The notes beneath the pieces are model-generated. The model had not been told where the DNA came from. It did no database searches and saw only the letters and a list, made by a program, of their open reading frames with translations. DNA of 44,927 bases from positions 1-44,927 of the forward strand of contig SFOL01000004.1 of assembly GCA_004552385.1 (NCBI GenBank), read 5' to 3'. Below, piece after piece: positions 33,857-41,830 of this stretch. The position numbers and the translations under genes are program-made. Position 1 is the first letter of the stretch. Each line of letters starts with the position of its first letter. Source of the stretch: Bacteroidales bacterium (GTDB lineage: Bacteria > Bacteroidota > Bacteroidia > Bacteroidales > Marinilabiliaceae).

Positions 33857-35089
33857 TCACCCGAAAAAGAAATATGCAAGCGCAATGGCTGCCAAGACTC
33901 CTGCCAGATCGGCTATCAGCCCGCACGCCACGGCATGGCGGGAGTCTTTGACCCCGACCGAGCCAAAATAGACGGCGAGGATGAAGAACGTGGTGTCCGC
34001 CGCGCCCTGGAACATGCACGAGAGTCGGCCCGCGAAAGAGTCCGGTCCGCAAGTCTGCATACACTCTATCATAAAGCCGCGCGCGCCGCTGCCGCTCAGG
34101 GGCTTCATGAAAGCTGTAGGCAGGGCATCGACAAAACGGCTGTCGGCCCCGACCGCGGAGGTGAGCCACCGGACGCCATCGAGCAAGAAGTCGAGCGCAC
34201 CTGAGGCCCGGAACATGCCGACCGCCACGAGCATGGCCACAAGGAACGGTATGATGCCCACCGCTGTCTTGAAACCATCTTTCGCCCCGTCAATGAACGC
34301 GTCATAGACATTGACGCGGCGGCGCATGGCAAGAATGACGAAGCCGCAAATGACAAAGAGTAGAATTATGGACGACGCGGCCACCGACACGGCCTGGACA
34401 GTCTCGCGGCTGGCGCCATGAAGGCCGAAGCCAAGGGCGGCGAGCAGAAGCGCAAGCCCGCCAAGGCTCACGACCACAGCGCGGCTGAACAGGTTGATCT
34501 TTTGCGCCACGGCCACAGCCGCGACGCCGGCCACGGTGGAGACGAACGTGGAGAGGAGCAACGGAAGGAATATGTCGGCGGGGTTTGCCGCTCCGCACTG
34601 CTGCCTGTAGGCCATTATGGAGATGGGGATTATTGTGAGTCCACTGGTATTCAGCACGAGGAACATTATCTGCGCATTGGTGGCTCTCTCCTTGTCGGGA
34701 TTGAGGGTCTGGAGTTCCGCCATTGCCTTGAGCCCCATGGGCGTGGCGGCATTGTCGAGCCCGAGCATGTTGGCGGCGATGTTCATTGTCATGGCCCCAT
34801 GTGCGGCGTGGCCCTTAGGCACGCCCGGGAAGAGGCGGCTGAACAGGGGGCTTATCAGACGGCTGAGCGCACCGACGGCTCCACCGGACTCGCCCACCCT
34901 CATCAGTCCGAGCCAGAGTGTAAGGACACCGGTAAGGTAAAGCGAAATCTCAAAACCGGACTTGGCCGAGCTGAACGTGGAGTCGACGACGGCGGAAAGG
35001 GCGGCGGAGTCGCCAGTGACGGCGAAACGCGCCACCGCGACAACCGAGGCCGCGATGATGAAGAAGACCCATATGTAGTTAAGCGCCAT
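33857..35089 (-). CDS. Fused SpmA-SpmB nucleoside-recognition-domain membrane protein
   Basis: A 410-residue polytopic protein made of two Gate (nucleoside recognition) halves: residues about 1-200 resemble SpmA (HGAMTMNIAANMLGLDNAATP, NTSGLTIIP) and about 215-410 resemble SpmB (FKTAVGIIPFLVAMLVAVGMF, PLSGSGARGF, GAADTTFFILAVYFG). In Bacillus the two are separate spore-maturation proteins; in Bacteroidetes the fusion is usual and unrelated to spores, probably a transporter. It follows the pgi terminator and precedes carA. Confidence 0.88.
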   Translation of the reverse strand: MALNYIWVFFIIAASVVAVARFAVTGDSAALSAVVDSTFSSAKSGFEISLYLTGVLTLWLGLMRVGESGGAVGALSRLISPLFSRLFPGVPKGHAAHGAMTMNIAANMLGLDNAATPMGLKAMAELQTLNPDKERATNAQIMFLVLNTSGLTIIPISIMAYRQQCGAANPADIFLPLLLSTFVSTVAGVAAVAVAQKINLFSRAVVVSLGGLALLLAALGFGLHGASRETVQAVSVAASSIILLFVICGFVILAMRRRVNVYDAFIDGAKDGFKTAVGIIPFLVAMLVAVGMFRASGALDFLLDGVRWLTSAVGADSRFVDALPTAFMKPLSGSGARGFMIECMQTCGPDSFAGRLSCMFQGAADTTFFILAVYFGSVGVKDSRHAVACGLIADLAGVLAAIALAYFFFG

Positions 35090-35164
35090 GTGCTACGATA
35101 AGAAAGGCGACGTTACGCCCCCCAAGAAAAAACGAATGGAGGGCCGCCACGCCATTATAATATT

Positions 35165-35203
35165 AAAAAGTAAAAGCCCGCGGGCGCCTGTGCACCCGCG
35201 GGC
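35165..35203 (-). terminator. Terminator after pgi (minus strand)
   Basis: GCCCGCGGG (35176-35184) and CCCGCGGGC (35195-35203) form a 9-bp stem, followed on the minus strand by TTTTACTTTTT. It ends the lysS-gpsA-pgi unit. Confidence 0.85.
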
Positions 35204-35232
35204 CTCATTGGTTTACCAGCAGAGGCCGCGGC

Positions 35233-36558
35233 TTACTTGCCAAGCCTTGCCTTGATAGCCTTGGTAGCCTCCTCGTAGCCTGGCTTCTCGAGGAGCGCGA
35301 ACATGTTCTTCTTATATGCCTCGACACCGGGCTGATTGAACGGGTTGACGCCGAGGACGTAGCCGGAGATGCCGCAAGCCTTCTCGAAGAAGTAGATGAG
35401 CTGGCCGAGGTTGAACTCGTCGAGCTTTGGTATCTCGACCTTGATGTTAGGCACACCACCATCGGTGTGGGCGAGGAGGGTGCCGAGCTCAGCCATCTTG
35501 TTGACCTGGTCGACACGCTTACCTGCGAGGTAGTTAAGTCCGTCGAGGTTGTCGTCGTCGCTCTCAATGACGACCTTCTCGTTGGGCTCAGCCACGGTGA
35601 CCCCTGTCTCGAAGATGATGCGCTGCCCCTCCTGGATCCACTGGCCCATAGAGTGGAGATCTGTGGTGAAGTCGCAGCCGGCGGGGAATATGCCCTTACC
35701 GTCCTTGCCCTCGCTCTCGCCATAGAGCTGCTTCCACCACTCGGTAAAGTAGTGGAGCTTCGGGCAGAAGTTGATAAGGATCTCGGTGCTCTTGCCGTTG
35801 CGGTAGAGGACGTTGCGCGCTGCGGCGTAGACAGCAGACGGGTTCTGCTCGAAAGGCACGCTGCTTGCGGTGGCTTTCTCCATCTCCACGGCGCCAGCGA
35901 CGAGCTTCTTGATGTCGAAGCCTGCGACGGCGATGGGGAGGAGTCCGACCGGCGTGAGGACAGAGAAACGTCCGCCGACATTGTCGGGGATGACGAAAGT
36001 CTTGTAGCCCTCCTGGGTTGAAAGGGTTCGGAGCGCACCCTTGGCCTTGTCAGTGACTGCCACTATGCGCTTGCGCGCACCCTCTTTACCTTCCTGCTTC
36101 TCGAGGAGAGCCTTGAGGAGTCGGAAAGATACGGCAGTCTCGGTGGTTGTTCCGCTCTTAGAGATGTTGATGATGCCGAACTTCTTGCCCTTGAGGGTGG
36201 CTATGAGGTCAGCGAGATAGTCCTCGCCAAGGTTCTGGCCGGCGAAGAGGACTACGGGCGCCTTGCGGTTGGTCTGGAGATAGTCGAAGCTGTTAGAGAG
36301 AGCCTCGATGACGGCGCGGGCGCCAAGGTAGCTTCCGCCGATGCCAGCCACGACGACAATCTCGCAATTGTCGCGGAGCACCTTAGCGCTCTCCTCGATC
36401 TCGTTGAGGAAAGACTCGGTGATCTCGGAGGGCAGATGGAGCCAGCCGATAAAATCATTACCTTCTCCCGTGCCCTTGTCGAGTTTCTCCTGGGCAGCGG
36501 CGACCTCGGCCTGAAGAGGCTTGATGTCTACAGACGCCTTTGAAATGTCAATCTTCAT
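35233..36558 (-). CDS. pgi: Glucose-6-phosphate isomerase
   Basis: Interconverts glucose-6-phosphate and fructose-6-phosphate. The 441-residue protein is of the shorter bacterial PGI type, with VVAGIGGSYLGARA, ISKSGTTTE (phosphate binding), signature DNVGGRFSVLTPVGLLP, Glu in GQWIQEGQRIIFE, and the catalytic Lys region NPFNQPGVEAYKKN. Isoleucine codons are mostly ATC, as for a highly expressed gene. It is third in the lysS-gpsA-pgi cluster, 118 bases after gpsA. Confidence 0.96.
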   Translation of the reverse strand: MKIDISKASVDIKPLQAEVAAAQEKLDKGTGEGNDFIGWLHLPSEITESFLNEIEESAKVLRDNCEIVVVAGIGGSYLGARAVIEALSNSFDYLQTNRKAPVVLFAGQNLGEDYLADLIATLKGKKFGIINISKSGTTTETAVSFRLLKALLEKQEGKEGARKRIVAVTDKAKGALRTLSTQEGYKTFVIPDNVGGRFSVLTPVGLLPIAVAGFDIKKLVAGAVEMEKATASSVPFEQNPSAVYAAARNVLYRNGKSTEILINFCPKLHYFTEWWKQLYGESEGKDGKGIFPAGCDFTTDLHSMGQWIQEGQRIIFETGVTVAEPNEKVVIESDDDNLDGLNYLAGKRVDQVNKMAELGTLLAHTDGGVPNIKVEIPKLDEFNLGQLIYFFEKACGISGYVLGVNPFNQPGVEAYKKNMFALLEKPGYEEATKAIKARLGK

Positions 36559-36676
36559 CTTAGTAAAGAATAGTTTTGAGACCGCCAGCCTTTCGGCCGC
36601 TACGGCTTCTGATTGATATGTTTGTTATTCCGGTTGCTGAGGGGGGGGCACTGACGGCCTGCCGTGCGGGGCGGGG

Positions 36677-37705
36677 TCAGTGGAGTTGCTCGGTAAGGAG
36701 CATGCACTCGATGACAGGCGAGACCTTGCCGTATATGATGTTATACACGCAGTCGGTTATCGGCATCGACACCTGGTAGCGCTCGTTGATGGCCTTTATG
36801 CTCTTGGTGGCGTAGTATCCCTCGGCCACCATCAGCATCTCCATCTGGGCCGCCTTGACAGAGTAGCCCTTGCCGAGCATGGTTCCGAACGTCCTGTTGC
36901 GGCTGAACTGAGAGTAGCATGTGACGAGCAGGTCGCCGAGGTAGGCTGAGCTCTTTATGTCTCTCGGAATGGGGTGTACGGTGTCGACGAACCTTTTGAT
37001 CTCCTGGATGGCGTTCGAGATGAGCACGGCCTGGAAGTTGTCACCATAGCCGAGCCCGTGGAAGATGCCCGATGCTATTGCCATAATGTTCTTCAGGACA
37101 GCGGAATACTCGGTTCCGTAGATATCGTCGGAGATGGACGTCTTGATGAAGTGGCAGGAGATGAGCTTTGCGAACTGGCGGGCGAGATCTACGTCCTGGC
37201 ACGCCATGGTGAGGTAAGAGAGCCTCTCGAGGGCCACCTCCTCGGCATGGCACGGTCCGCTGATGACACCGATGCGATCGATGGGTACGCCCATGCACTG
37301 GTTGAGCCACGTCCCGATAATCATTCCCGTCTCTGGTATAAGCCCCTTGATGGCGGAGATTACGCACTTGTCGGCGAGGGAGACCTTGAGGTCTTTCATG
37401 ACGTTCTGGACGAAAGCCGAGGGCACGACGAGGAAGATGACGTCGGAGTTCTGGACGACCTCGTTGACGTCGGTTGAGAACGTTATCTTGGCCGTGTCGA
37501 ACTGGATGCTCGAGAGGTAAGACGGGTTGCGCCCTGTGAGGCGGAAAGTGTCTACGTTTTTGGGGTTACGGACATGCCAGTTGAGATGCCTGACGTTGCA
37601 GAGGAGCATCTTGGCAATGGCCGTGGCCCAGCTGCCACTGCCTATGAGGCCGACCCTCGGATGTTCGCCGAGGATAGCCCCGGCCTTGATGGCGGAAGCG
37701 TCCAC
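36677..37705 (-). CDS. gpsA: Glycerol-3-phosphate dehydrogenase [NAD(P)+], GTG start
   Basis: Reduces dihydroxyacetone phosphate to sn-glycerol-3-phosphate for phospholipids. The 342-residue protein has the Rossmann motif GSGSWATA, VVPSAFV, ISAIKGL, SGPCHAEEVA, and the catalytic Lys in AVLKNIMAIASG. The start codon must be GTG at 37705, since no ATG lies between it and the dinucleotide-binding fold. It begins 4 bases after the lysS stop, so coupling is likely. Confidence 0.95.
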   Translation of the reverse strand: MDASAIKAGAILGEHPRVGLIGSGSWATAIAKMLLCNVRHLNWHVRNPKNVDTFRLTGRNPSYLSSIQFDTAKITFSTDVNEVVQNSDVIFLVVPSAFVQNVMKDLKVSLADKCVISAIKGLIPETGMIIGTWLNQCMGVPIDRIGVISGPCHAEEVALERLSYLTMACQDVDLARQFAKLISCHFIKTSISDDIYGTEYSAVLKNIMAIASGIFHGLGYGDNFQAVLISNAIQEIKRFVDTVHPIPRDIKSSAYLGDLLVTCYSQFSRNRTFGTMLGKGYSVKAAQMEMLMVAEGYYATKSIKAINERYQVSMPITDCVYNIIYGKVSPVIECMLLTEQLH

Positions 37706-37709
37706 GATT

Positions 37710-39437
37710 CTAATCCTTATTATTGAACCACTCGGCGACCTCCTCCTGCTTGAGTGGCGCGAGTCCGAGTTTGTTCTTCTTGTTGATGTCGCAGAGCATC
37801 TGGTGCACCTTGCCAGGCTTCATAGAAGTCATATCGGCCACGGTGTTGACTCCGGCGGCGTAGAGCGGCTCGACCCACTCGGCGGGCACACCCAGCCTGC
37901 CGAAGGCCTCGGCGGAGTCGCGGACGACCTTCTTCTCGGGCTTCATCTGCGGGAAGAGCATGACCTCGCCTATGGCGCTGTTGCCGGTCATGAGCATGAC
38001 GAGTCGGTCGATGCCGATGCCGATACCCGAAGTAGGTGGCATGCCGTACTGTAGCGCGCGGAGGAAGTCCTGGTCAATGACCATAGCCTCGTCGTCGCCC
38101 TTGTCGGCGAGCCTCATCTGCTCCTTGAATCGCTCCTCCTGATCGATCGGGTCGTTGAGCTCGCTATAAGCGTTGGCGAGCTCCTTGCCGTTGACCATGA
38201 GTTCAAATCGCTCGGTGAGGCCGGGCTTAGAGCGGTGCTTCTTGGTGAGCGGCGACATCTCGACAGGGTAGTCGGTGATGAAGGTCGGCTGGATGAACGA
38301 GCCTTCGCAGAACTCGCCGAACACCTCGTCGATGAGCTTGCCTTTACCCATGGTCTCGTCAACATCCATCTTGAGCTCGCGGCATATCGCGCGGATCTCT
38401 TCTTCCGACTTGCCGTCGAGATCGTAACCCGTTTTCTCCTTGATCGCCTCGAGGATCGGGAGGCGGCGGAATGGCGCGCGGAAGCTGATGACCTTGCCGT
38501 CGATCTCGCTTTCGGGCTTACCGTTGACCGCGGTGCAAATAGTCTCGAGGAGCTTCTCGGTGAAGCTCATCATCCAGTTGTAGTCCTTATACTGGACGTA
38601 GAGCTCCATGCAAGTGAACTCGGGGTTGTGGGTGCGGTCCATGCCCTCGTTCCTGAAGTTCTTTCCGATTTCGTAGACGCCCTCGAAACCGCCGACAATG
38701 AGCCTCTTGAGATATAGCTCGGTGGCGATGCGCATGTACATGTCGATGTTCAGCGCATTGAAATGCGTTATAAAAGGCCGTGCGGACGCGCCTCCGGCTA
38801 TTGACTGCAGGACCGGGGTCTCGACCTCGGTGTATCCGGCCCCGTCGAGGACCGAGCGGAGAGTGCGGAGGACAGTGGCACGCTGGAGGAAAGTCTCCTT
38901 GACTCCCTTGTTGACCACGAGGTCGACGTACCTTTGGCGGTAGCGGAGCTCGGGGTCCTCGAAAGCGTCATAAAGCACCCCGTCTTTCTCCTTGACGACT
39001 GGGAGGGGCTTGAGGCTCTTGGCCAGGACGGTCAGGCTCTTGGCGTGGACAGAGATCTCGCCGGTCTTGGTACGGAAGACAAAGCCCGTGACGCCCACGA
39101 AGTCGCCGAGGTCGAGAAGCTTCTTGAAGACCACGTTGTAGAGGTCGGCGTTGTCCGCGGGACAAATCTCGTCGCGCGCTATGTAGACCTGAATGCGCCC
39201 CTTGGAGTCCTGAAGCTCGATGAAGGATGCCTTGCCCATGATGCGCCTGCTCATCATGCGCCCCGCTATGCAGACCTGACGCTCGGGGGCGTCGTCCTTG
39301 AACTGCTCAACTATTTCCGTGGAGAAAGCGTTGGTGGGGTACTCGGCCGCAGGATAAGGGTCTATACCCATATCTCGGAGGCTTTGCAGGTTGTTTCGAC
39401 GATTAACCTCCTGCTCACTAAGGTCTTGAAAGCTCAT
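37710..39437 (-). CDS. lysS: Lysyl-tRNA synthetase (class II)
   Basis: A 575-residue class II synthetase with an N-terminal OB-fold anticodon domain (GRIQVYIARDE), motif 2 FRNEGMDRTHNPEFT and motif 3 GIGIGIDRLVML. A C-terminal extension of about 70 residues (RLGVPAEWVEPLYAAG onward) is absent from E. coli LysS but typical of Bacteroidetes. An open extension upstream to 39557 is rejected: the family starts at MSFQDLSEQEVNRRN (39437), and the extension overlaps the promoter. First gene of the lysS-gpsA-pgi cluster. Confidence 0.96.
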   Translation of the reverse strand: MSFQDLSEQEVNRRNNLQSLRDMGIDPYPAAEYPTNAFSTEIVEQFKDDAPERQVCIAGRMMSRRIMGKASFIELQDSKGRIQVYIARDEICPADNADLYNVVFKKLLDLGDFVGVTGFVFRTKTGEISVHAKSLTVLAKSLKPLPVVKEKDGVLYDAFEDPELRYRQRYVDLVVNKGVKETFLQRATVLRTLRSVLDGAGYTEVETPVLQSIAGGASARPFITHFNALNIDMYMRIATELYLKRLIVGGFEGVYEIGKNFRNEGMDRTHNPEFTCMELYVQYKDYNWMMSFTEKLLETICTAVNGKPESEIDGKVISFRAPFRRLPILEAIKEKTGYDLDGKSEEEIRAICRELKMDVDETMGKGKLIDEVFGEFCEGSFIQPTFITDYPVEMSPLTKKHRSKPGLTERFELMVNGKELANAYSELNDPIDQEERFKEQMRLADKGDDEAMVIDQDFLRALQYGMPPTSGIGIGIDRLVMLMTGNSAIGEVMLFPQMKPEKKVVRDSAEAFGRLGVPAEWVEPLYAAGVNTVADMTSMKPGKVHQMLCDINKKNKLGLAPLKQEEVAEWFNNKD

Positions 39438-39514
39438 TTGTAGAATCTTGTAAAAAGTCGTATGACGTGCCTCGCGACGCCCGGAAGGCGCATGGCACGC
39501 CGCATAATAGGTCG

Positions 39515-39545
39515 TAAAGTTAGTCACAGAAAACGAGAAAAGCAA
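39515..39545 (-). promoter_or_regulatory. lysS promoter
   Basis: On the minus strand TTG (plus 39543-39545), 20 bases, then TAACTTTA (plus 39515-39522), one mismatch from TAnnTTTG. It predicts a start near 39508 and a leader of about 70 bases. Confidence 0.5.
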
Positions 39546-39562
39546 CAAGGTCGGCAAGGGCC

Positions 39563-39760
39563 AAAAAGCGTGCCGTCCGCCGAAGCCTGAAAGGCTGTCG
39601 ACGGACGGCGCTGAACCGAAATTACAAACAGAAATATGAGTGTGATGTCCTCTCGTTGGTCTTTTGTGGTATAAATACTAATGATGCGGTCGTTAACGAA
39701 AGCAAGAGAAAAACGAAAACGTTTGCAGAACCCCAGCAAAGCCGTTTCCCCTTGTCTGAC
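39563..39760 (-). ncRNA. Candidate small non-coding RNA of about 200 nt
   Basis: A minus-strand unit bounded by a promoter (39765-39794) and a canonical terminator. The terminator is GCCGTCCG (39572-39579) with CGGACGGC (39602-39609), an inner AGCCT/AGGCT pair, and five T on the minus strand (plus A run 39563-39567). No convincing reading frame lies between. The nearest minus-strand gene upstream is beyond the plus-strand LRR gene, so the terminator has no other transcript to serve. A 6S-type RNA or another Bacteroidales RNA is possible; no such structure was confirmed by eye. Confidence 0.4.
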
Positions 39761-39764
39761 AATG

Positions 39765-39794
39765 CAAACTTACGAACATTTTCTAATATTGCAA
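39765..39794 (-). promoter_or_regulatory. Promoter of the candidate small RNA
   Basis: On the minus strand TTG (plus 39792-39794), 19 bases, then TAAGTTTG (plus 39765-39772), an exact -7 box. A plus-strand TACGTTTG at 39795-39802 adjoins it but faces no close gene. Confidence 0.5.
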
Positions 39795-39802
39795 TACGTT
39801 TG

Positions 39803-40096
39803 CCACATTTAATCTAAAAAATATTTAATACTTTTTCGGCATAATAATTAATCCGCTATAACACAACCATTTAGATACACCACCCGTGGGCAAATTATCT
39901 GCGCAAACGATGCCATAAAACAGACACACGCCCAAACAGACAACTATGTTCCGGTCATGGCGTAAAAAAAAACATGGGGAGCGACGTGGCAAGATGGCAT
40001 GCGGTCGCCACCCCTTTATCGGCAATCTTGACTAACTTAGCGCACTCGGAACTCGCAAAAACGCGACAACACATTAATAAATAAAGGCAACGGGAA
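39803..40096. other. AT-rich gene-free stretch before the LRR gene
   Basis: No gene recognised. Short open frames here lack family resemblance and codon bias. TAACTTAG near 40033 is a weak match to a -7 box for the LRR gene. No tRNA or repeat was seen. Confidence 0.4.
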
Positions 40097-41662
40097 ATGA
40101 GAATCATCTTAAAAACACTCGCGGTGGCCACCGCCGCCATCATCACGACAGGCCACGCATCGGCTGAAGGTACGGAAATCGGCGGCATCAACTACAACCT
40201 CGACGCTGCGAGCGGCACCGCAAGGGTGACGTGGGCAGGCAAGTGCTATTGCGCCGGCGACGCCTACAAGGGCGTGATAAACATCCCCGCGAAAGTGGCA
40301 TACGAAGGCAAAACATATAACGTCGTGGGCATAGAGCCATACGCATTCTCGCAGAGCAAGGAGCTGAAAAGCGTCAGCATAGCTCGGAGCGTGGAGAGCA
40401 TCGGCAAATATGCGTTCGCGGCGTGCTACGGACTCGAGAGCGTCACGTTCGAGGGCGATGCGTCGGTGAAAGAGATCGGGGGACAGGCATTCCTGCTCTG
40501 CAAGAGCCTTGGCTCGATAGAGATTCCGGAAAGCGTGGAGAAGATTGGCAAATACGCATTCGAGATGTGCGAGAGCCTCAAGAGCGTCAATTTCGCCCCA
40601 AAGGCACGTCTGACCCTCATTGACGACTATGTGTTCTGCCACACGGGTCTCACGGAGTTTGACATACCGGAGAGCGTGACGGAGATTAACCCCGTGGCGT
40701 TCTGCTCCAACCCGGGCATAACGGAGATCACCCTGCCAAAGCAGATCACTCGCCTGAGCGAGCAAAACCCGTTCGCGTATAACACTCAGGTGACGCGCAT
40801 GAGCGTGGAGAAAGGCAACAAGACATACGATTCGCGCAAGGACTGCAACGCCATCATAGAGACGGCCACCAACACACTGGTGGCAGGGTGCAAGGCGAGC
40901 ACGATACCCGCATCGGTCACCGCCATAGGGCGCAGCGCGTTCAACCACTGCACAGACCTGACAGACGCCGCGTTGCCGGCCACCATCCGCAGCATAGGCA
41001 AATACGCTTACCTCGGATGCACGGGCCTGCGCTCGTTCTACTTCCCTTCGACTATGAACGTCATGGCCGACTCCGTCTTCTGGAAGGCTACGGAGCTTGA
41101 CTCGATCGTCACCATGGCGCAACGTCCTTTCGCTATAGACGAGAGCGACTTCGAGCCGACCACTTACGAGACGGCCACGCTGTACGTCCCGGCAGGGACG
41201 GCGACACTCTACCGTTCGGCATCAGCTTGGTCTAAATTCCGCAACATAGTGGAGCTGAACAAATTCGTCGTCGACGGAGTGACGTATGAAGTAGGCGACG
41301 ACGGCAAGGCGCGCGTGGCGCCGGCAAGCGAGGGCGTGGACTATGAGGGCACGATAATCATACCCACGGAGGTTGTCAGCGGCACGAGGAGATTCGAGGT
41401 TGACGGAGCCACCGACGACGCATTCGTCAACCAAGGCAAAGCCGTGAAAGTGGTCTGGCGCAAGGCCGGGAGCGGCATAGAGACGTACAACGCCTACGGT
41501 CAGCGCGGCCACATCCGCATTGACGGCACGGACGCCGAAGCCAAGGTTTACTCAACTGGCGGCACTCTGATGACCACGACCTTCAAGCGGGTAATCCCCA
41601 TTGAGCAAGGAGTGTACTTTGTAAAGATAAAAGACGTGACGTTCAAAGTAATAGTAGACTGA
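40097..41662 (+). CDS. Secreted BspA-type leucine-rich repeat protein
   Basis: A 521-residue protein with a signal peptide (cleavage near HASA-EG, residue 24). LRR_5/BspA repeats run from about residue 55 to 370, with recurring units such as IGKYAFAACYGLESV, IGKYAFEMCESLKSV and IGRSAFNHCTDLTDA. The tail (about residue 455 on: GIETYNAYGQRGHIRI through GVYFVKIKDVTFKVIVD) looks like a C-terminal sorting or beta-sandwich domain of secreted Bacteroidales proteins, perhaps type IX secretion. Such proteins often bind host or other cell surfaces. It is a single gene with its own terminator. Confidence 0.88.
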   Translation: MRIILKTLAVATAAIITTGHASAEGTEIGGINYNLDAASGTARVTWAGKCYCAGDAYKGVINIPAKVAYEGKTYNVVGIEPYAFSQSKELKSVSIARSVESIGKYAFAACYGLESVTFEGDASVKEIGGQAFLLCKSLGSIEIPESVEKIGKYAFEMCESLKSVNFAPKARLTLIDDYVFCHTGLTEFDIPESVTEINPVAFCSNPGITEITLPKQITRLSEQNPFAYNTQVTRMSVEKGNKTYDSRKDCNAIIETATNTLVAGCKASTIPASVTAIGRSAFNHCTDLTDAALPATIRSIGKYAYLGCTGLRSFYFPSTMNVMADSVFWKATELDSIVTMAQRPFAIDESDFEPTTYETATLYVPAGTATLYRSASAWSKFRNIVELNKFVVDGVTYEVGDDGKARVAPASEGVDYEGTIIIPTEVVSGTRRFEVDGATDDAFVNQGKAVKVVWRKAGSGIETYNAYGQRGHIRIDGTDAEAKVYSTGGTLMTTTFKRVIPIEQGVYFVKIKDVTFKVIVD

Positions 41663-41682
41663 CGCGTCGCCCACAATCGGAC

Positions 41683-41730
41683 AACCCGCCCCGCAGAAGG
41701 AACAACGCCATCCGCGGGGCGGGTTCGTTT
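41683..41730 (+). terminator. Terminator after the LRR gene
   Basis: Perfect 12-bp stem AACCCGCCCCGC (41683-41694) and GCGGGGCGGGTT (41714-41725), followed by CGTTT. Confidence 0.85.
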
Positions 41731-41830
41731 ACAGCCCAAATGACTGCGCAAATGTCACATAAGTGCGCCAAAAGAGTTAAATTCGCGGCGCAATTAAGCC
41801 CAAAGACACTGGCTCAAAGCCCACAACAAG

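Noticed and set aside
39438..39557. N-terminal extension of lysS
   Set aside because: Outside the LysRS family, and it overlaps the lysS promoter boxes.
39524..40025. Short open frames in the lysS/LRR intergenic region
   Set aside because: No family resemblance, no ribosome-binding sites, AT-rich sequence; one overlaps the terminator of the candidate RNA.
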